Below the pieces are notes generated by a model. It was not told the origin of the DNA. It did no database searches and was given only the letters and a program-made list of their open reading frames with translations. The translations under genes were made by a program, and so were the position numbers. A stretch of DNA of 60,000 nt from Bolinopsis microptera (taxonomy: Eukaryota; Ctenophora; Tentaculata; Lobata; Bolinopsidae). The stretch spans positions 5,279,908 to 5,339,907 of the forward strand of contig NC_087082.1 in NCBI RefSeq assembly GCF_026151205.1, read 5' to 3'. Positions 54,240 through 60,000 of this stretch are shown here, piece by piece. Position 1 is the stretch's first letter. Every line of letters starts with the position of its first letter.

Positions 54240-54640
54240 TTGCTTGCAGTAGCGCGCGATTCTACTTGTGAAACAAGCGATTCCAAATCAATAGCAGTGT
54301 TCACAGCTGGTAGGCTGGTTCCTTTAGACAAATGTCAAGGCCTAAGGCCAATAGGTATTAGTGAGATCTTGAGACGAATTATTGGGAAGTGTGTGATGAT
54401 GGTGTTAAAGAAAGATCTTCAGAAAGATGCAGGATCACTTCAAAGTTCAAACATGTGCAGGCCATGAAGGGGGAATCGAAGCAGCAATACATGTTATGAG
54501 TATGACAGAGGTTCATGATGATGAGAACATTGTAGGTTTACAACCTACCAGGACGAGCGCCGAGTTGGACGGTCCCAATATATGGAACAGATATTTTACG
54601 AGTATCACCCGTTAATGAGAACACGGAAGCCATTTTGTTA
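54240..54640 (+). pseudogene. Non-LTR RT fragment (N-terminal fingers region), frameshifted
   Basis: Encodes AGRLVPLDKCQGLRPIGISE and ILRRIIGKCVMMVLKKD, a hallmark stretch of LINE RTs before motif A. It then shifts frame into AGHEGGIEAAIHVM. Confidence 0.8.
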
Positions 54641-55244
54641 ATGGATGCTTAAGGGGCCATAATTGTCTCAATTATGTAATTATGTAATTAGACAACAGTT
54701 ATTTCGATAAGGGGGGATAGAGGGCCCAAGTTGCGATATAAACCAGACAATATTGGAGATTTAGATTTAAATAATGAGCCCTTTGGCTAGAGAATAATTT
54801 CTTAGATATTTTGGACAGTTTTTAATATTGGTAATGTTAATGAATTGTAATTGATTGATATGTAATATTTAGGCTCGTAGCCAGTTTTCAAAAATTATGT
54901 AATGTATAGAATTATTATTATTACTAGAAAGCCCGTGGTAAAAGGGACGAAGCTAGTAGTATTCTTTGAAGTAAAGATGACGTTAAAACAATCTTTGCAC
55001 GTGCATGTGTGCATTAAAACACTGTTGCTATTGAACCTTTTAATTTTGGTTGTTACCTAATTTGCACGTGGGCGGTCGTACGTACAGAATTCTCTGAATT
55101 ATAATAGCTCCTCAAAGACGAGCTTTGAGGTCTCTTAAGTTTGTTTATGTAAATTTTATAGACAATTTATTGTAGCTATTAAAGGGGATGTACGGATAAA
55201 GTACCAAACCTTATTGTGTATATTTGGTTTAAAAAAAATTATAA

Positions 55245-55700
55245 TAGAGATTAATGGATGCTTCCAATGCATTCAACACTCTCAACAGGACCGCTGCTAC
55301 CAACAAGAGGAACAGTGGCGTAATGAAGGGCCCCGCTGACCCCGCTGTCCCCGCTGTGCAGGGGGGGGGGGGGGGGCGCCGTCTTAGGGGGGCGCCAAAT
55401 CGTCGTTTGAATGTGGGACAATTTCGAAAACTTAACTAAAGTACTAGCAAAACTACGCGTTTTGCTTTAGATACACACTTTTTAAGAGATTTTACCGGCG
55501 TATCCTCTTAAATCAACTAATTTGTTCAATTTTAGAGAGGGGCACCGAAAGAGAAGGGGGCACCAACAGGGGGGCGCTTTTTCAGCGGGGGGGGGGGGGG
55601 GGGGGGGTGCCAACAGGCAACGTTACGCCACTGAAGAGGAAGTATACACCACATCAAACATCCATAAATATATATAGTACATAAACTAATTACAACACTA
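55245..55700 (+). pseudogene. RT motif-A fragment interrupted by a hAT MITE
   Basis: LMDASNAFNTLNRTAATNKR (55252-55312) matches the V/I-D-A-S-N-A-F-N motif A of the LINE family seen at 54240-54640. The frame resumes after the 55313-55633 insertion with KYTPHQTSINIY. Confidence 0.72.
55313..55633. mobile_element. hAT-like MITE, 321 bp, 8-bp target duplication
   Basis: Ends CAGTGGCGTAA.../...TTACGCCACTG. Perfect target duplication aagaggaa at 55305-55312 and 55634-55641. The interior has two long G runs (55361-55377, 55589-55607) and no coding capacity. A second copy is at 58589-58828. Confidence 0.92.
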
Positions 55701-57440
55701 CAAATCTATTACATTTATTGAGGATGACTGTGAAGGTATATTTTACCGACATTTGAAGTCAAGGCGTTGTTTTACTGACAGTAGTGGCTGACTAACAACA
55801 TATAGTAAAACAAAATTTAGTAAAACAAAATTTTTATTTACCACAAAACAATCAATACATATTTAATATTATTATACATTTACAAATAAATCTAAATTTA
55901 AATTCAGCTATATATACAATACACAGCCCGCCGCGCAGACAGCCACACATTGCTGAGAGATTCTCAGGTGCAGATGTAAGCGCCGCGCGCGAGGTTTGTT
56001 ATCTTACAATTACATGTCACGATATATTATTAATTATCAGAGAATTTTAGAAGCAAAATAATAATTGCATATTGGGAAAATTTCGGTCGTTAACGCAGTA
56101 CAGGGCGTGGACACTGCAATGCTAATAACGGAAAATTTTGAGGCACGAGTTTCATTCAGCTACCCAATTTATATGTGACATGTACTTGTATTAAATTCAG
56201 ATAAATGTTAGTAACAATCGACGCCAACATTGTGCAACTGTAAACTGCAAAATGTTAACGTCGATTATCATTAAATCACATCTCGCAAGTTACTAATTCT
56301 TTGCACTATATATGTTACGTCACTATAGCATATGTCATTCATATTGTATGTTATATAAGATAAAAATAAACATTTTATAATTGTTTCAATGTTCAACACT
56401 GCTAAAAAACAAATACCTACTTGCCCATCGATTAAGCAGTCGCCAAAACAAGGCTCAAAGTTAATTTACCTTCACACCTCGTTTTGGAGACTGAAGGATG
56501 TCAATAAATAAATAATGGATAACATTAATACTGAATGTGATGGATAATCAGTAATATCAATAAAATCCACAATCACTAATCATGTTTTCGATGGGCAAGC
56601 ACTCGCAACTGGATGCTGAAACAAACGGCGCAAGTCTTGCACCGTTCATGCAGCATACGTCGCGAGATATCATGAGCTCCGCTAACTCTGCGATTCTAAC
56701 GGATGAATTAGGCTACCCCGACAGAAACACAGGTAACAGGGGGTTGTGGAAGGACACGGACACTGTTCGTTAACTCGTACCCCGGGTACCCCAGGTATAT
56801 AGATCTATGTCCCGCCGGAGAGAGCCCACCACCAGTCATATCGAAAGCAGCTTTTAATTCTGCATTATAAATATCGCGTCGTCATAATAAATAATATACA
56901 TTACCACTACACACTTGTCACTACACACTTTTATGCACAGTACAACTAAAATATTAACAAGAGACAGAAGAGTTTTACATCGGCTCAGCACCGCAAGGAC
57001 GTTGGCTATACACGTGGTTCATAAATTAGTTTGATTTGGGTACGGTTCGACCGGGAAAGTGGTCGGGATTAGTTCTCATAATGAGTGATCACTGTTGTCA
57101 GATATATTAGAGCGGGAACTCCCCCAGGTTCCGGACGAAACGCGCACAGTATTTAGAGTATCAGCGCGCAATGCTGTGCGCGTTCATTCCCATATTGTTT
57201 TATCATTCGGCGATCGCGTTCAACGTGACTGGTGAGGAAGTGCTATGTTGTTTACCTAAATTCAAGCATGGTATCCATAGATAAGATTATCAGTCAGTAA
57301 GTGGGAATAACAGGCAAGTATATATATATATATATATATGTATTGATTGATTGCGTAATGAATCGGTGATAAATAGTAAAATTGTCTTTTCTCATCAACT
57401 TGGGGAAAGAAATGATTAAAAAAATCAAAAAAATTCCGAA
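55701..57440. other. Mostly AT-rich, no firm gene
   Basis: A possible short first exon lies at 56582-56731 (see that entry). A (TA)n run is at 57318-57340. Nothing else was recognised. Confidence 0.45.
56582..56731 (+). CDS. Possible short first exon, unknown protein
   Basis: ATG-initiated frame MFSMGKHSQLDAETNGASL...ELGYPDRNT up to a donor-like CACAG|GTAACA at 56731. Composition is protein-like and there is no repeat. No following exon was found, so it may be chance. Confidence 0.25.
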
Positions 57441-57464
57441 CTTTAAGCCAAGAATGACACTATA

Positions 57465-57770
57465 GCTGAAAGATGTGGCACCTCCAAGAGAGCTCTACTA
57501 GCAGCAAGAGAAAAGGGAGATACCAAACACCCCCATCACCTGTGGATGTGGAAAAACAAATGAACTTGACCACCTTCTCACTTGCAAGCTATAGGGCTAC
57601 ATGTGACCCACGATCACAATCACATGACCCACAATCACATCAGAGACACAATGGCCAATCTCCTGTATGAGGTATGTCATGATGTGAAAGTTGAACCCCA
57701 GCTACAGAAGGTAAACAATGGTGACTGTCTCAAGGATAAGATTTGCTATGCTAAAAACAACTCTTATCGC
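57465..57770 (+). pseudogene. 3' end of a non-LTR retrotransposon ORF
   Basis: In one frame TCGCGKTNELDHLLTCKL gives the C-x-C...H-x3-4-C element found downstream of LINE RTs. In another, HIRDTMANLLYEVCHDVKVE and PQLQ continue it. Frames are broken by stops. Confidence 0.65.
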
Positions 57771-58004
57771 TCTTCGTCGGTACTGAGGAAAGAAGATCGA
57801 CATCAAACATGATAATCCTCCATCTGAAGTCTCGTACAACCTCATCCCTGCCCCGATGATGGAGTAGTCCGAGTAGATGATGTGTTTTGAAAATTTGTGT
57901 GACCGTAGTTCCGATTGGTTGCTTTTGTGATCATACCACATTTTCTATTGCATTCTTTAAGCTTTTGTGATGCATGTTGCTTGATATGAAGTTTAGATCT
58001 TCAT

Positions 58005-58380
58005 CTACGTATCTACTATTACCCCAAGGACTTTCGTGCTTTGTATGTAGTTGATGCTTTTTACATAATCCTGCAGGTTTTTGTTCTTATTATAAGCTTC
58101 AGTTTTCATGATGATCCCCTCTATCTTATTTGTATCACAGTTCACTAATAGCTTGTTCTTGATGCACCACTTGCTAAGGTGGTCACATAACATCTACATT
58201 TTTTTTCATGGCATCCCGAGATTGTATCGAACGAGATCAAAAGTGTACCGTCATCAGCAAATTTATAGCAGCTAACATATCTTTTTACCTCTTCCAGGGT
58301 GTTTTGTCTCATGTCTGATAGATATAGGATAAAGAAGAGAGGTGAGAGCACAGGCCACAGCCCCCTGAGGTAGTCCAAAT
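58005..58380 (-). pseudogene. Minus-strand LINE (CR1/jockey-like) RT fragment
   Basis: GLWPVLSPLFFILYLSDM and CYKFADDGTLLISFD (motif C as FADD) at 58145-58378, continued in another frame by LSKWCIKNKLLVNCDTNKIE and TKVLGVIVD at 58005-58190. It is frameshifted and truncated at both ends. Confidence 0.8.
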
Positions 58381-58588
58381 ATTTTACACTTTCTTTTCTC
58401 TCCTTTACAGTTGTTCACTTATATATATTTTCATATTGTCCGGTTAAACAAGAAACTTCTCAACACATTGAGAAGCTTAGTCTGAGCAAAAATGTGGCTC
58501 CTTTTTCTACATTAGAACATGAACAGGAACTTAGAATGTTTTACAATTAATTGAGTTAAGTTTTTTCAAAATTGTCCCACATTCAAAT

Positions 58589-58828
58589 CGGTGGCATAAA
58601 TTTGCATGTTGGCGCCACCCCCTCCCTAAAATTAGACAAATTAGTGGATTTCAGAGGATACGCTAGCAAAATCTCTAAAAAATATGTTTCTATAGCAAAA
58701 CGTGCAGTTTTGCTAGTACTGTAGTGAAGTTTTTCAAAATTGTCCCTAATTCAAACGGCGATTTGATGCCCCCCTAAGATGGTGCCCTTCACACAGCAGG
58801 ATCAGCGGGGCCCTTCGTTACGCCACTG
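58589..58828. mobile_element. Second copy of the hAT-like MITE
   Basis: The left end is slightly mutated (CGGTGGCATAA), the right end intact (TTACGCCACTG). 8-bp target duplication attcaaat at 58581-58588 and 58829-58836. Internal sequence matches 55313-55633 (GGGCCC near the end, AGAGGATACGC, AAAATTGTCCC). Confidence 0.88.
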
Positions 58829-58836
58829 ATTCAAAT

Positions 58837-60000
58837 GATGACCTTATGGCAGACAAGGTTTCTTATATTCATAAAATTTGTTAATTATTTCGACTAACTT
58901 AGAAATTTTAGTAATTCTATTGAACATCAATTTCTTAAATTATCTTCAAGATTACAAAGTTATTGTGTATTCAATAAAGTAATTACCACTTTAGTATTCG
59001 TTGCTGACGTTATCTTACCTGAATTTAAGGCTGAAATATACAAGAATTTGAAAACATTACTCCTCTTTTAGGTGCTATGAAGCAACTAGATATGTTTGAT
59101 ATTCTGTAGAGCTGGTAATGATAGTACCCTGAGTAACCATGGTAACTAAATGATACTCTCAATATGTACCGTACTTATAACTTCAGGTAAACACTTCAAT
59201 ATTTCAATTTTTTGCACCATCTTTATATAAACCGTTCACTTTAGTATTGCAATTTTCACACCATCTTTATAAAAAATTTACCTCAGTATTTCAATACGTC
59301 ATACTCTTTCAAGTTTGAAAAGCAGGACCTCCATAGTCCGTATTATAGTATTTTATAGGTTAAAACACAATTTTCCAAATTTCACTGTCAAAGGCTAACA
59401 AAAAAAATCATGTTTTACTGCAATCCATTAATCCACAGCCAGCTTTTCAATTTTCACACCGAAAACAGTTACTTCACAGTTCACCGTGCATGTTATAGAA
59501 CTAGTATGTGTTATTAATCACCTGAGTAAACCAGACCGGAGTAGGTTTTTACACATTACTCCGCCTGTACGTTGTAGTGAATGCAATATAAGACAAATAA
59601 TGTACATGGTGTGGTTGAGTGCTCTATCTTATCTGTAATCGATAACGAAGAAATTACTAAAGATTTCATAGATAAGATATTAGAAATCTAAATGCACTGT
59701 CGTTATAACTAACACGACTATTCTCTAAAATTCAAACTGTGGTTAAACAATATGATACCCAGGATATTTAGTTTACATTTGTTATACATACATAGTTGGA
59801 CAATAACATCGTTCACTTTGTGTAAATAACATATATAAATAAGTAATATATGATATATTATGTAATATATTATAATCCATTATTTGCAACAGTTTACATA
59901 GTAAATAAAATATATAAATAAGTAATATGATATATTATATATTATATTATAATCCACTATTTGCAATAGTATATAATTTAGTCAATAATATATTATGTAA
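58837..60000. other. AT-rich flank with a ~90-bp duplication
   Basis: No gene recognised. At about 59818-59985 a segment (ATATATAAATAAGTAATATA, ATTATAATCCATTATTTGCA) occurs twice in tandem with small changes. Confidence 0.5.

Overview
The window reads as nuclear DNA of an invertebrate animal. It has spliced genes with GT-AG introns, animal-specific families (a TRPM2-type channel with a NUDT9-like tail, and a protein made of many von Willebrand factor C modules), non-LTR retrotransposon relics, hAT-, mariner- and pogo-like non-autonomous DNA transposons, tRNA-derived SINE-like pieces and very many minisatellites. A cnidarian or another early-branching marine invertebrate fits, but the sequence alone does not fix the species. 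There are no bacterial operons, rRNAs or CRISPR arrays.

Region 1 (1-24.6 kb, minus strand) is one large gene. I reconstructed 23 exons whose splice sites and phases chain without a break from 24568 down to 3245 (3771 nt, 1257 codons, open at both ends). They encode at least 14 tandem VWC-type modules (C-x-Y-x-G, C-x2-C-x-C, C-x4-5-C) separated by Ser/Thr/Pro/Gly linkers. This is the architecture of secreted chordin/kielin-like ligand-binding proteins. Most introns carry a tandem array, and these arrays usually abut an exon: 39 bp x ~81, 41 bp x ~15, 24 bp x ~324 (7.8 kb), CTAA, GGTTACTA, CTCTAACCCC and a GGGGTTAGGAGGA type. A 93-bp array (22.1-22.6 kb) is a tandem duplication of an exon. Two introns also hold a mariner-like and a pogo-like MITE.

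Region 2 (24.7-33.1 kb) holds a near-perfect 7.1-kb inverted-repeat element. It has 3086-bp arms, a 939-bp spacer, AGTAGATGG/CCATCTACT termini and a 6-bp target duplication gcgggg. Each arm carries the same 229-codon gene for a C2H2 zinc-finger/acidic protein. Shuffled direct-repeat modules flank it.

Region 3 (33.1-44.2 kb) contains a SINE-like unit, a palindromic 33-bp minisatellite and truncated mariner MITEs. It also has a six-exon plus-strand gene for a small secreted Cys-rich protein (38008-40467), with a hairpin-rich inverted-repeat element in its first intron, and a 2.7-kb non-autonomous hAT element (41192-43886) filled with ~250-bp tandem units.

Region 4 (44.3-49.2 kb, plus strand) is a two-exon gene for a 1550-residue TRPM2-like cation channel with a C-terminal NUDT9-H domain. 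Its Nudix box lacks most catalytic acidic residues.

Region 5 (49.2-60 kb) is a repeat graveyard. It holds reverse-transcriptase fragments of several non-LTR elements (one interrupted by a 36-bp minisatellite, another by a hAT MITE with an 8-bp target duplication), a 420-bp GTCACC hexamer array, a hairpin MITE and AT-rich sequence. No complete gene was seen there.
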